In this document: positions 7,956 to 16,502 of the stretch, piece after piece | Layout of the letters: every line of letters starts with the position of its first letter | Numbering within the stretch: position 1 is the stretch's first letter | Origin: JBBTCJ01 sp038043285 | Lineage (GTDB): Bacteria > Planctomycetota > Phycisphaerae > UBA1845 | Direction of reading: 5' to 3' | NCBI GenBank assembly: GCA_038043285.1 | Contig: JBBTCJ010000023.1 | Location: 1-19,673 of the forward strand | Length of the DNA: 19,673 bases | Translations under genes and position numbers: made by a program | Notes under the pieces: generated by a model | What the model was told of the DNA's origin: nothing | Seen by the model: only the letters and a program-made list of their open reading frames with translations | Database searches by the model: none

Positions 7956-9443
7956 TTATCCCAGCAGTGACAACACCGACTGCGGTTGGGCGTTGGCCAG
8001 TTGCAGCGTCGACATCGACGCGTTCACCAGAATCTGGGCCCGCGTCAGATTGGAGGTCTCCACCGCGAAATCGGCGTCGCGAATGGCGCTCTCAGCCGCG
8101 GTCACGTTCTCCCGCGCCACTTGCAGCGAGTTGATCGTCGAGGACAGCGTGTCCTTCTGGAACGATCCGATCCGTCCGCGGAGCGTGGCGATTTGGTTGA
8201 TGGCCGCCCGCACGATGCGCTGTGCCCCCGAGAACTTCTTGGTGGCAAGGTCGTTGCTCAATCCCGACCGCAACGTCGAAAGATAACCCACGTTGCTGTT
8301 GCCCAGTTTCGACGCGGAAACCTCGCTGAGTCCAATCGTTTCCTGACCCGCCAAGCCCACGTCGGGGGCAATCGAGAACACCGCCCCGCCGCCCAGAATC
8401 TGGAAGCTCGTCGAACTCCCCGTCGTCCCGCCGAACGACGTGGTCATGGTGACGTCCATCGACAAGGCGCCGGCACGAACCGACGCATCCAAGCCCTTCA
8501 CCACCGCATTGGACCCGTTGATCGTCACCGTCCCGTTGGCCCCGTAGTCCGTTTTATCCGCCGCCTGCCCGGTGAACGCCGTGGTCAGGTTCTCCAGCAC
8601 CGACACCGCCACGAACGCATCCGATCCATAGGTCGTGCTTTGCAAGACCAAGGAGGACGGTCCGCCGGTCGCCGCCGATGCGGTGGCCGACACGCCGGTC
8701 AATTCTTTCGACGCGTTGATGGCCGTCGCAATCGTTGTCGACGACGTCCCGGACGCAAAACTCAGCGTCTCGGACCCGTAGATCCCGCGAATCTGAACCG
8801 TCGTGGCCTTCCCCAACGTTCCGATCTTCACGCCCGACCCGTTCGTCCCCGCCAGCACGGCGCTGACCAACGCGTATTCCGACTTCTTCACGACGCTGAT
8901 GACCACGTTGCGAAAGGCGCCCGTGGGAATCTTCGCAGCGTTGATCTGCGTCGCCGCCAGATGGCTCACGCTCGCCCCGGTCGATTGCGTGATATTGATG
9001 CCCGAGGTTGTGAACGCCAGGGTTCCGTTGAGTAGCTTCTTGCTGCCGAACGCCGTCCCTTCCGCCAGACGGTCAATGGACTGAAGGATGCTGTCGATCT
9101 GAAGCTGGTTCGCCGAAACCTCCTCCGAGGTCAGACCCGCCTGGTTGGCTGTCTGGTCGATCAGGTTCTCCAGCGAGAGCAGCAGCGAACTGACTTCCTG
9201 CAATCCGCCCTCGGCCACGGACACGATCGAATCCGCGCGTTGCGCGTTGTCGATCGCCGTGGAGATCGCCCGGATGTTGGACCGCAGCGTCTCGGACGCG
9301 ATCAGACCAGCCGGATCATCCTTTCCGCTGTTGACGCGCAGACCGGTGGAGAGCCGCTCCAACGCCGTGTTCAGTGAATGGTTGTTCAGGTAGACGGCGC
9401 GTCGTGCAAGCAACGACTGGACGTTGGTATTAATCCGCGTCAT
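7956..9443 (-). CDS. fliC: Flagellin (paralogue 2)
   Basis: 495-aa flagellin. The N-terminus MTRINTNVQSLLARRAVYLN and LSTGLRVNSGKDDPAGLIAS, and the C-terminus AESAIRDADFAVETSNLTRA to PQSVLSLLG, are the canonical D0/D1 halves. The frame opens six codons earlier at a TTG, but the flagellin motif and a GGAGG 11 nt before the ATG at 9443 support that ATG. The central variable region contains the flagellin IN motif (VQIRGIYGSETLSFASG with LTGVSATASA) shared with paralogue 1. Paralogue 1 has the same architecture but clearly diverged sequence, so a filament of two subunit types is likely. Downstream is a hairpin terminator at 7862-7905. The function is secure; their division of labour is unknown. 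Confidence 0.96.
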   Translation of the reverse strand: MTRINTNVQSLLARRAVYLNNHSLNTALERLSTGLRVNSGKDDPAGLIASETLRSNIRAISTAIDNAQRADSIVSVAEGGLQEVSSLLLSLENLIDQTANQAGLTSEEVSANQLQIDSILQSIDRLAEGTAFGSKKLLNGTLAFTTSGINITQSTGASVSHLAATQINAAKIPTGAFRNVVISVVKKSEYALVSAVLAGTNGSGVKIGTLGKATTVQIRGIYGSETLSFASGTSSTTIATAINASKELTGVSATASAATGGPSSLVLQSTTYGSDAFVAVSVLENLTTAFTGQAADKTDYGANGTVTINGSNAVVKGLDASVRAGALSMDVTMTTSFGGTTGSSTSFQILGGGAVFSIAPDVGLAGQETIGLSEVSASKLGNSNVGYLSTLRSGLSNDLATKKFSGAQRIVRAAINQIATLRGRIGSFQKDTLSSTINSLQVARENVTAAESAIRDADFAVETSNLTRAQILVNASMSTLQLANAQPQSVLSLLG

Positions 9444-9454
9444 TCGAGTTCGTG

Positions 9455-9459
9455 CCTCC
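9455..9459 (-). promoter_or_regulatory. Ribosome binding site deciding the flagellin 2 start
   Basis: GGAGG on the minus strand, 11 nt before the ATG at 9443. It sits immediately after the alternative TTG codon (9459-9461) and so argues against that codon as the start. The spacing is longer than usual. Confidence 0.5.
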
Positions 9460-10081
9460 AAAAGCGCCGTGAGGAGCGTTCGCCGTCAGCCCGGTCGGGC
9501 CAGACTGTCGCGGAATTCGTCCTTCCACGGTTCTGGGAACTCGGTCTACTCAACCGATTCCGATTCCTTGACCTCGTCATTCCTACCCGTCGCCTCGCGG
9601 ACCGGCGAGGCGACTCGTGCCCCCGACGCTTTGCTGTTGACGTCTACGACCAAGCGAACCGCCCGACGTTCCACCTCGACCTTACGTCCGTCTTTCGGAC
9701 CTTGTCGTCCGCGCAGCCAATCGGGCGAATAAACATGGCTGCTGCACGGCACTCGGAACCATCGTCCTGCCGATATGCGCCCTTTAGCACATTCGGACCT
9801 CACTTTCGGACGCCACACATTTTGTCGTTTCGGGCATGTCCGGCGAGGACCGAAAACGTGGATCGATCTCCACGACCGACCGCCTGAGTCCATTTATTAT
9901 TGGACGGCGTCGTTCCGGAACGGCCCTTGGCGTCCCAAAACTCGATTTTGACAAGCCAGTGAAAAAATCGTAGGCGACGGCCGCTTCGCGGCGGGAAGCC
10001 GCGCCATGCAACCGCATCGCCGGGCAGTGAAACCACCCCAAGCACATGAATGGGGCGGATGTTGATGGAGCACCCCATCCC

Positions 10082-10194
10082 TCCGGCAGCGGGTCCGAGG
10101 TGCTGAGCGACGCTCGTCGCGGCACGTTGCACCTGCGGCGCTGCCTGCCGGGGCCGGCGGCAGCTCCGAGGTCGTCAGCGACGGTCGCCGGGGA
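10082..10194. repeat. Imperfect direct repeat, period 71 bp
   Basis: Two copies of about 42 bp (10082-10123 and 10153-10194) match at 31 of 42 positions by hand alignment, both containing TCCGAGGT and AGCGACG. Each carries a small hairpin of the form GCGAC...GTCGC. They lie 60-170 bp beyond the stop of the mosaic secreted-protein gene. They may be the remains of a duplicated coding segment (in one plus-strand frame both read S-E-V-x-S-D-x-R-R-G) or a 3' structural element. Confidence 0.45.
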
Positions 10195-10257
10195 AAGCTC
10201 TATCCCCGCGAACTTCCTCGCTGGGCTGGTGGAAGGCAGAGTTTTGGAAAACGCACG

Positions 10258-13095
10258 CTATCGACCGGGATCGGCCGGCAGCGGTTCAGCCGTTAAGGGA
10301 CTAACCGGATTCTCGCCAAGAAGAAATTGCACGACGTCCAAATCGTCCACCACGCCGTCGCCATTGACGTCCGCCGAGGGCACGTCGGTAATCCCCAGCA
10401 GCTCGAGTTGCTCGCGTCCATTGTCACTCAGCCCATCAGACGCCCCCAACCCAGCGACCCCGCCGCAGCACGTCCCCGCCTCGGTGACGCCGAGATTCGC
10501 TTGCAGTGCCATCAGGTCGCTGAAGTTAACCAGTCCGTCGCCGTTGAAATCCGCGTGGTATCCGGTTGTGCCGCAAGGCGTTTGCGGATTCACCGTGGAA
10601 GGGTATTGGGTTTCCAGAATCAGCTGATCCACGGGTCCGATCTCCGCGGGTCCGATCTCCGGGACCCCGTCGAGGTTCCCGCCGATCAGCCAGTTGCCGC
10701 CCAGCGCCGGATTGCCCATGAAGCGGGCAACGTATTTCGACCCCTCTATGGTCATTTCCGACGTCGAACGCAGCGTGTGTTTCACGTCGCGGGCTGTAGC
10801 GCAGCTGTAGTACCCCGCCGGAATCGACAGGCGAACCCGCCGAGCCTGACCGGGAAGATTGTAGGGATAGCCGAACGACACCGTGCGCGAGAGCACCTCC
10901 GAACTCGCGCAATTCGCGCTGAAGAACTTGAACTCAATACATCGATCCAGCGGACCCCGGGTAACCGGCGGCGAAAGCTCCAAATCGACCTCGACCACGT
11001 TGGTTTCCTCGACGCGCACCGTCCAGTCGCACGAACTCGTAGCCCCGCATCCATCCACCGATCGACAGGTAAACGAGGACACCCCCGACGGCAACACCCC
11101 GCCCTGGCGAGCGAGCTTGTCCACCTCGGCACCCTGGTCGCTCGTCCCGCTGCACGCCATGTCTGACGGCCCGTCGCACGAACTCAGCGCGCTCACCGGC
11201 GACCACGTCAACGTCGTCGACGTGCTTCCCGCGTCGGCGTTCGTCACCATGTCGCTCGGACATTCGAGCAGCGGCGGCGGACCGTCCACCGCCAGCAAGC
11301 CCGAACAGCACGGCGCGAACGGAACCGGGTGCCCGGTATCATCCGCCAGCGTGCTTCGTTGCGGATTCTCGTCCACGAAGCAGAACTCGCCCCCGCTGCA
11401 CGCCGTTGCCGCCCGGAAAGTCAGCGTCGCCAACACCGCCGGTCCGCGCGTCCCTTGCTCTCCCATCGGAACCGCGACCGCGTAGAACACTCGTCCCGAA
11501 GCCTCGTTGACCACCCGCAACAACTCGTACGAATACGGAGACGTCGGATCCGCGTCCGCTCCCGGCACAATCGACACAAAATCGAATACCGCCGGGTCGT
11601 ATCCCACTTGGAACTGCCCCCCGACGATCGTCGACGCCGACGGACCAAGCTCCACGTTGATCGTCACCAGATCGCCGATCGCGTAGCACCCTTCGCCCGG
11701 AAGTTCGCTCGGCGACGCAACCAGGCATAGATCGGGCGGCCCTTCGCACACGCACAAGCCGCTTCCTGCATCACAAACCTGCCCGTAACAATCCGCGTCG
11801 GATTGACACGACACGGAACCGATCGCTCGCCCCCGACACCCACCCTGTCCGTCGCACACGTCCTCGATCGTGCACGGTTTGTGATCGTCGCAGCCCACTC
11901 CCACGTCCGCCGCCGGATGAGCCACTTCGCCCGTCATCATGTTGCACGTGTCGATCGTGCACACCTTCCCGTCGTCGATGACGGCCAAAGACCCGTCCGC
12001 CGGGTCACAGCAGTGCATCGCGGCGTCGTAGCCAGGCGTCCAGACGCATGATCCGTTTTCACAAGTATCCACCGTGCAAACGCTCCCGTCCTCGCAATCC
12101 ATGTCACTCACGCACAACCGACACCCCACAATCGGCGTCCCGCGGCACACCCGGTCGAAGCACCGATCATCCGCCGTGCACGGCTGACCGTCATCGCAAC
12201 GGTCGTTCACCACGCAGTCATTCACGATGATCCGGCGGATCGCGTCGGCGATGTCCAGCTTCGGTTCCTTGGTCTGCATCAACCGACCTTGCGTCGCGTC
12301 CGCGGCGCGCTGCGCCAGGTTGATCGTGCACGGATCAGCCCCCGTCCCCACGATCGGCGAAATAATGACCCCGTTCGCCGCCGCGAAATCAATCGCGTTT
12401 TCGATGGCGTTGCGATCCTCGCCCGGATCATTGCACCCTTCCGGAAGACTACCGTCGCAAGGCCCCTCGTCGCTCACCGGAATAATGATGCGCGTCGTCC
12501 CGAACCCCCAGGGGTATCGGGCCGCCACGATCGCCGTCGCCGGACCCCACGATTCATAGGACGAAATGCTGCCCGGGAAAGAGCATGCCGCTGCGTCGCC
12601 GGGAACCGTTCCACCCAGCAGACCCACGACGGTGCCCGAAATACAGGTGAACCCGATGCCCGGCTGCTGCGTGATCCCAAGCACGCGAGGGAAAACGGTG
12701 ATTCCCCGATCCGCCAGGTCCGCCACGATCCCCTCGATGCTCGCACAGATCGCCGCCGCTTCGTCGCGCATGGATCCCGACGTGTCCATCAGGAACACCA
12801 CGTCCGCCGCGGAACAGATGACCGTCGACTCGCACGCGACACAGTCCGGAACCGACAGGTGAATGCAGTCGCCCTGGGAGCACAAATCCAGCGTGCATGG
12901 AAGCCCGTCATCGCAGTCCGCAGAACGAGAGCACGCCGCCACCACCTCGCCGTCGCGGCGAATCCGACCTGCCTGGCGGGCGACATCCTCCACGCGAACC
13001 GCGTCCTCCGGCTGCAACTGCGCATGCGCCGACGCGCCGGCCGCAACCAGCAGCATCGCCGACGCCATCAACCTAACTGGTCGGTATCCCGACAT
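10258..13095 (-). CDS. Secreted mosaic protein: VWA, Cys-rich repeats, cohesin-like, HYR and dockerin-like pair
   Basis: 945 aa from the ATG at 13095; a GTG 16 codons upstream is possible, but the ATG gives a clean signal peptide (MSGYRPVRLMASAMLLVAAG, cleavage near AHAQ). In order: a 'CDDGLPCTLDLC' slime-mould-type repeat (about 55-85), a von Willebrand A domain with MIDAS DTSGS (104-108) to about 293, several more Cys-rich repeats of the CxDGxxCTxDxC type (about 299-435), a cohesin-like beta domain (468-562; VGYDPAVFDFVSIVPG), an HYR-like domain (608-697), and C-terminal EF-hand pairs DFNGDGLVNFSDL (849-861) and DVNGDGVVDDLDV (909-921) resembling dockerin. It is exported, probably surface-bound or extracellular and calcium-dependent; adhesion or ion-dependent scaffolding is inferred. 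It follows the 709-aa gene by 63 bp, likely in the same operon. No enzyme domain is seen. Confidence 0.9.
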   Translation of the reverse strand: MSGYRPVRLMASAMLLVAAGASAHAQLQPEDAVRVEDVARQAGRIRRDGEVVAACSRSADCDDGLPCTLDLCSQGDCIHLSVPDCVACESTVICSAADVVFLMDTSGSMRDEAAAICASIEGIVADLADRGITVFPRVLGITQQPGIGFTCISGTVVGLLGGTVPGDAAACSFPGSISSYESWGPATAIVAARYPWGFGTTRIIIPVSDEGPCDGSLPEGCNDPGEDRNAIENAIDFAAANGVIISPIVGTGADPCTINLAQRAADATQGRLMQTKEPKLDIADAIRRIIVNDCVVNDRCDDGQPCTADDRCFDRVCRGTPIVGCRLCVSDMDCEDGSVCTVDTCENGSCVWTPGYDAAMHCCDPADGSLAVIDDGKVCTIDTCNMMTGEVAHPAADVGVGCDDHKPCTIEDVCDGQGGCRGRAIGSVSCQSDADCYGQVCDAGSGLCVCEGPPDLCLVASPSELPGEGCYAIGDLVTINVELGPSASTIVGGQFQVGYDPAVFDFVSIVPGADADPTSPYSYELLRVVNEASGRVFYAVAVPMGEQGTRGPAVLATLTFRAATACSGGEFCFVDENPQRSTLADDTGHPVPFAPCCSGLLAVDGPPPLLECPSDMVTNADAGSTSTTLTWSPVSALSSCDGPSDMACSGTSDQGAEVDKLARQGGVLPSGVSSFTCRSVDGCGATSSCDWTVRVEETNVVEVDLELSPPVTRGPLDRCIEFKFFSANCASSEVLSRTVSFGYPYNLPGQARRVRLSIPAGYYSCATARDVKHTLRSTSEMTIEGSKYVARFMGNPALGGNWLIGGNLDGVPEIGPAEIGPVDQLILETQYPSTVNPQTPCGTTGYHADFNGDGLVNFSDLMALQANLGVTEAGTCCGGVAGLGASDGLSDNGREQLELLGITDVPSADVNGDGVVDDLDVVQFLLGENPVSPLTAEPLPADPGR

Positions 13096-13158
13096 TCCCA
13101 CGCTTCTTTCACCCTGCCCAGACGCCCCAACCTCGAACCGCACGTCGCCACGCCGCGT

Positions 13159-15288
13159 TCACGGCCCGGCGAATCGACCGCTGAACTCTACAAAATCCGC
13201 TCCGTCGACGTCCTGATCGTCGTCGAAATCAAACCGCAACAGACACTCCGCCGACGTCGCGACGTACCCCGGCGCCCCCACGGAGTCGCTGTAGCAGTCC
13301 TGCATCGAAGCGAAGTCCGCCATGTCCAGGTCTCCGTCGCGGTCGAAGTCGCCCACCAGGCAACCCGACCGGCACTCCGAACTCCGACAAGTCTCCTGCA
13401 AAGCACAAGGCAATCCCGGATCGCCGCACACCGCAATTCCGCCGAGGGACGCGCAAGTATCCCACGACAGCTCCACCTCGAAGGAGCCGCTCAGGCAACA
13501 ACGCACCATCGCCGGCGGAAGGCACGCCCCCTCCGGCGTCGTGAACGGACACAGATCGTCGCAGTCGTCAATGCCGTCGAGGTCCGTGTCCGGCACGTCG
13601 CAGCCATTGGGAATCCCGTCCCCGTCGCAATCGTCCTCGCACCCGTCCGGAACGGTGTTCCCGTTGCAATCGCCGCAGGTCAAGTCACCCTCCGGACAGT
13701 TGTCCATGTCGCAGCGGTCCGGAACGCCGTTTCCGTTGCAATCCGCCTCGCACGCCGGACCGTCCGGGATGCCGTTGTGGTTGCAGTCCGGGAACGTCCC
13801 ACAGTCCGGCGGGGCGCACCCCAGCCCGTCGCAACTGACGTCGCAGTGATCTGGAACCCCGTTGTGATTGCAGTCCAGAAACTCCAGCGCGGGGACGCGC
13901 GTCCGAATCCCCAACGTCGTCGGAAACCCCGGGCGGAACAGCCCCACCAGCACCGCCCCGTCCGCCGGCGGAACATTGGTATCAAACCGGAAGTTATACA
14001 GCGTGCTCCAGCGCAGCGCGTTGGCCGTCTCGCTGTTCGCGTACGGCGTCGTCGACCAGGCGATGCGATCGGTCTCCAGCGTCGCCGGCCAATCCGTTCC
14101 GTTCCACGGCTCTCCGCTGTGATAGTCCACGTCGTGGAACCCGGCGTTCACCACCGTCGCCCCCGCCGGAAGCTGCACGGAAAAGGAACCGGCCGAGCGA
14201 TGCGAGTTCAGGTTGTACAGGGCATACTCATAGTGCCAAAGCCCCGTACCAAGGTCCGACACCTTCGCCCCCAGCACGTACATCCCCTCGCTTGGTACCA
14301 CGGCCTCCGTAACCCGCACCGTCGCATCGAGATCTTTCCACGCGTGAATCGCGGGCCGCTCCTGCTCGATCGTGCCCAATCCGGTGATGCAAAACGGAGT
14401 CGGATTCAGCGGCGTGCCGCATGTTCCGAAGCCGCCGGGATAGGGCTCCCCGTAAGCCAAAACGTCGATCTCGCGATACGATGCGTTGTTCGTCGCGTTG
14501 CCCGCCGCCGCATCGTCCGCCGTCACGTAGTGCCCTTCGACAAAATACCGCGCGCCCGGATTCAACGACGCCTCGAGATCCCGATGGAACGCCTGCAAAC
14601 GCTTCGCGATGTTCCCGCTTGCCGGTACGGAGGCATATGGGAACGGAAAATACCCTGTATAAGCATCAATCTGGGACGACGGTCCGAGGTAAGTCCAAGA
14701 ACCGTTCAGCGAAGCGCTATACGGATCCGAGCAGCCGGGGCGGAGTTCACCGCCGTAGCGATCGTCCGGACGCACGCATGAAGCCGTGCAGAAAATCGGA
14801 TCGTTGTCATTCGTCGCGAAGAATCCGTGCTTCACCCATGAAGTCCCGATCTGCTCGAATCGTCCGCCCTTCAACCGGTACAACCCCTGACGAATAACCG
14901 GGTGCTCATTCGTCAATTCAATCCACTGGAGGCTCACGTCCCCGATGTTGCAGGATTTCGTCCCCACGGCGAACGCGGCAATCATCTCTCCGCTGCCCCG
15001 TGGGTCGATTGCACTTCCATAACTCCAAAAGTCGTAAAGATTGCTCACGATCACGTCCGGCCCCGATGGGCAACGGCAATCGATGCGGCAACGCGCCAGA
15101 CAGGCCGCGTCATCCGTGCCGTCGCATTGTTCCCCAGCGTCGACAACCCCGTTGCCGCACAGGCCCGTGCCGGCAACCACGATGGACGTTCCCCCCCAGG
15201 CGGGATCGTCCTCCGACTGCGCACCCCAACCACTCCGGCAAACCGCGCCGAAGGCAACCGCAGCCAACACTTTCCACCCTCGCAGCAC
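13159..15288 (-). CDS. Secreted protein with TSP3-like calcium repeats and terminal EF-hand/dockerin-like pair
   Basis: 709 aa from a GTG at 15288; an in-frame TAG seven codons upstream and no ATG between them fix the start, and GGGGGA about 9 nt before it can serve as RBS. The first 23 residues form a signal peptide. A DUF4215-like segment CGNGVVDAGEQCD (44-56) follows. The large middle (about 75-460) belongs to no domain I can name; it includes GLYRLKGGRFEQIGTSWVKH, a pattern I associate with planctomycete exported proteins (memory, not a search). Residues 472-580 hold thrombospondin-3-like repeats (DCNHNGVPDHCD, DCNGNGVPDRCD, DCDGDGIPNGCD), expected to bind calcium. The C-terminus has two EF-hand loops, DFDRDGDLDMADF and DFDDDQDVDGADF. 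It is the first gene of a probable two-gene operon behind the promoter at 15481-15509. Function unknown. Confidence 0.88.
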   Translation of the reverse strand: MLRGWKVLAAVAFGAVCRSGWGAQSEDDPAWGGTSIVVAGTGLCGNGVVDAGEQCDGTDDAACLARCRIDCRCPSGPDVIVSNLYDFWSYGSAIDPRGSGEMIAAFAVGTKSCNIGDVSLQWIELTNEHPVIRQGLYRLKGGRFEQIGTSWVKHGFFATNDNDPIFCTASCVRPDDRYGGELRPGCSDPYSASLNGSWTYLGPSSQIDAYTGYFPFPYASVPASGNIAKRLQAFHRDLEASLNPGARYFVEGHYVTADDAAAGNATNNASYREIDVLAYGEPYPGGFGTCGTPLNPTPFCITGLGTIEQERPAIHAWKDLDATVRVTEAVVPSEGMYVLGAKVSDLGTGLWHYEYALYNLNSHRSAGSFSVQLPAGATVVNAGFHDVDYHSGEPWNGTDWPATLETDRIAWSTTPYANSETANALRWSTLYNFRFDTNVPPADGAVLVGLFRPGFPTTLGIRTRVPALEFLDCNHNGVPDHCDVSCDGLGCAPPDCGTFPDCNHNGIPDGPACEADCNGNGVPDRCDMDNCPEGDLTCGDCNGNTVPDGCEDDCDGDGIPNGCDVPDTDLDGIDDCDDLCPFTTPEGACLPPAMVRCCLSGSFEVELSWDTCASLGGIAVCGDPGLPCALQETCRSSECRSGCLVGDFDRDGDLDMADFASMQDCYSDSVGAPGYVATSAECLLRFDFDDDQDVDGADFVEFSGRFAGP

Positions 15289-15480
15289 GCCGATGTTCCC
15301 CCAATCCTAGGCGCGTACAGAACGTGCGCAGACCGGCGCATGGCGCAATCCTCGCCTGCGACTTGACGGGCCAGCGGCTTCCTCCCCTCGCTGGATCTTC
15401 CGTCTTTGCTTGTTGCATCCCTCCCGCTCAACTCAGCGAACGGCAGGGAACCCCCGGGGGCAGAGTTTCCCCGTCCCCCC

Positions 15481-15509
15481 ACTTTAGCACTCCCGATTCA
15501 CAGGTTCAA
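15481..15509 (-). promoter_or_regulatory. Sigma70-like promoter of the mosaic secreted-protein operon
   Basis: On the minus strand TTGAAC (15509-15504), exactly 17 bp, then TAAAGT (15486-15481). The -35 matches TTGACA at 5 of 6 positions with ideal spacing. It points at the GTG at 15288 with a leader of roughly 185 nt. Confidence 0.55.
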
Positions 15510-15706
15510 CCAACGGGCCGCAAGCAACTGGGGATAACCCTGCGAACCCGATCCGACAACACGCCCCTACGATTGATCCGCCTGATTGGTTCGCTTACGT
15601 TGTCACTTTAACTTTCCTGCCGCCCTGATGCCTGCCGCGTTCTCCGATTCCCGTACCTGGGTTTCCCGGACCTGAAGAAAAGTTAAAAACCTATCGCTTT
15701 GGGGAC

Positions 15707-15735
15707 TTGATGCGGGAAGCTAGGGTGTCTATACT
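15707..15735 (+). promoter_or_regulatory. Sigma70-like promoter of the PEP-CTERM gene
   Basis: TTGATG (15707-15712), a 17-bp spacer, then TATACT (15730-15735): good -35 and -10 boxes at ideal spacing, about 135 bp before the start codon at 15870. Confidence 0.65.
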
Positions 15736-15852
15736 GCACCAGAAGCGTGATACGCCCCTTTGATCGTGACCATCGCTGTTTTGGAACGTGCGGGGGACGT
15801 TCATTCGGCGTTGGTTTCTGGTCCGGCGGTTTTCGCCGGGGGTGGATCGCGC

Positions 15853-15860
15853 GGAGGAGG
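15853..15860 (+). promoter_or_regulatory. Ribosome binding site deciding the PEP-CTERM gene start
   Basis: GGAGGAGG ends 9 nt before the ATG at 15870. The reading frame is open back to 15747, but this site and the signal peptide that begins at Met 15870 settle the start. Confidence 0.75.
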
Positions 15861-15869
15861 TCAGAAAGA

Positions 15870-16478
15870 ATGAAGCGAAATCATTTCGTCGGACTAGCGC
15901 TAAGCGTCTCGGTTTTCTGTCCGGCCTTCGCCTTAGCGGGCGGCGGAGTTACGTTCGACGTAACTGCACCCGCCGGGTTGATTCCTACGCTCGGCAGTCA
16001 GACGTCTGGAATCTCGGTGTTCCCGCTGGTGCTGCGCGACACCAACAGCCAGATCATCCCGCAGATCACCAGCCTGGAGCTGGCGCTGAACGGGCTTACG
16101 CACACCAACCCATGGGATCTAGACATCTATCTCATTGATCCGTTCGGCCGGACACTCGAAGTCATGACCGACCGCGGAGATCAGGTCGCCGTCGTCGAAC
16201 TGGACATGGTGTTCAACGACCTCGCGCCTGCGCTTCCTCCGGAAAGCTCGCAGATTTTCCCCGGTACCTATCGGGCAGAAGGCGCGGGCGGACTGGGCAA
16301 TTTCGTGGGCGGATCGGGTGGAACGGACGCATGGATCCTCCTCGTCATCGACGACTCCGAAGGTAACCAGGGCAGCATGGACTCCTGGACGCTGCGCGGC
16401 ACCGGCGTTCCCGAGCCGGTTTCGCTGTCGCTGCTGGCCATCGGCGGTTTGGCTGCTCTTCGCCGACGCACGCGATAG
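15870..16478 (+). CDS. Exported P-domain-like protein with PEP-CTERM sorting signal
   Basis: 202 aa. The signal peptide MKRNHFVGLALSVSVFCPAF is followed by ALAGG. The body resembles the proprotein-convertase P domain: SLELALNGLTHTNPWDLDIY, LIDPFGRTLEVMTDRGD, then DAWILLVIDDSEGNQGSMDS and WTLRG, the usual beta-sandwich strands ending in a Trp-containing motif. There is no attached protease. The C-terminus VPEPVSLSLLAIGGLAALRR plus basic residues is a complete PEP-CTERM signal (motif, hydrophobic helix, Arg cluster), so an exosortase elsewhere in the genome should process it. It is monocistronic: promoter at 15707-15735, RBS GGAGGAGG, terminator at 16503-16543. Surface or extracellular matrix localisation is expected from the family; the specific role is unknown. 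Confidence 0.9.
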   Translation: MKRNHFVGLALSVSVFCPAFALAGGGVTFDVTAPAGLIPTLGSQTSGISVFPLVLRDTNSQIIPQITSLELALNGLTHTNPWDLDIYLIDPFGRTLEVMTDRGDQVAVVELDMVFNDLAPALPPESSQIFPGTYRAEGAGGLGNFVGGSGGTDAWILLVIDDSEGNQGSMDSWTLRGTGVPEPVSLSLLAIGGLAALRRRTR

Positions 16479-16502
16479 ATCTTGTTTCCAATGACCTGTT
16501 AG

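Larger units (their letters stand above)
9444..10257. other. Long intergenic region upstream of flagellin 2
   Basis: 814 bp with no convincing gene. It should contain the flagellin 2 promoter and the 3' end of the secreted-protein operon. A 115-codon minus-strand frame ending at 9546 has an acidic, high-GC3 last third but no family resemblance and a poor first half, so it is not called. A small GCCGC/GCGGC hairpin lies at 9980-9992, and an imperfect direct repeat lies at 10082-10194. No consensus sigma28 or sigma54 promoter was found by eye. Confidence 0.5.
15289..15869. other. Divergent intergenic region between secreted-protein operons
   Basis: 581 bp separating oppositely transcribed genes. 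It holds one sigma70-like promoter facing each way (15481-15509 minus; 15707-15735 plus), leaving leaders of about 185 nt and 130 nt. A perfect CCCCCGGGGG palindrome lies in the minus leader near 15453. No small gene or clear riboswitch is seen. Confidence 0.6.

Noticed and set aside
9480..9530. Possible sigma54 site (TGGCCCG...GGGCT) upstream of flagellin 2
   Set aside because: The GG-to-GC spacing is one base short and the -12 TTGCT is poor.
9546..9893. 115-codon minus-strand frame upstream of flagellin 2
   Set aside because: The last third is acidic and high in GC3, but the first half looks non-coding, there is no clear start, and no similarity to FlaG, CsrA or FliW is seen.
12289..14781. 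Very long open frame (830 codons) on the plus strand
   Set aside because: It lies antisense to two well-supported secreted-protein genes and the gap between them, and its translation is Arg/His/Pro-rich with no domain. It is a GC-rich shadow frame.
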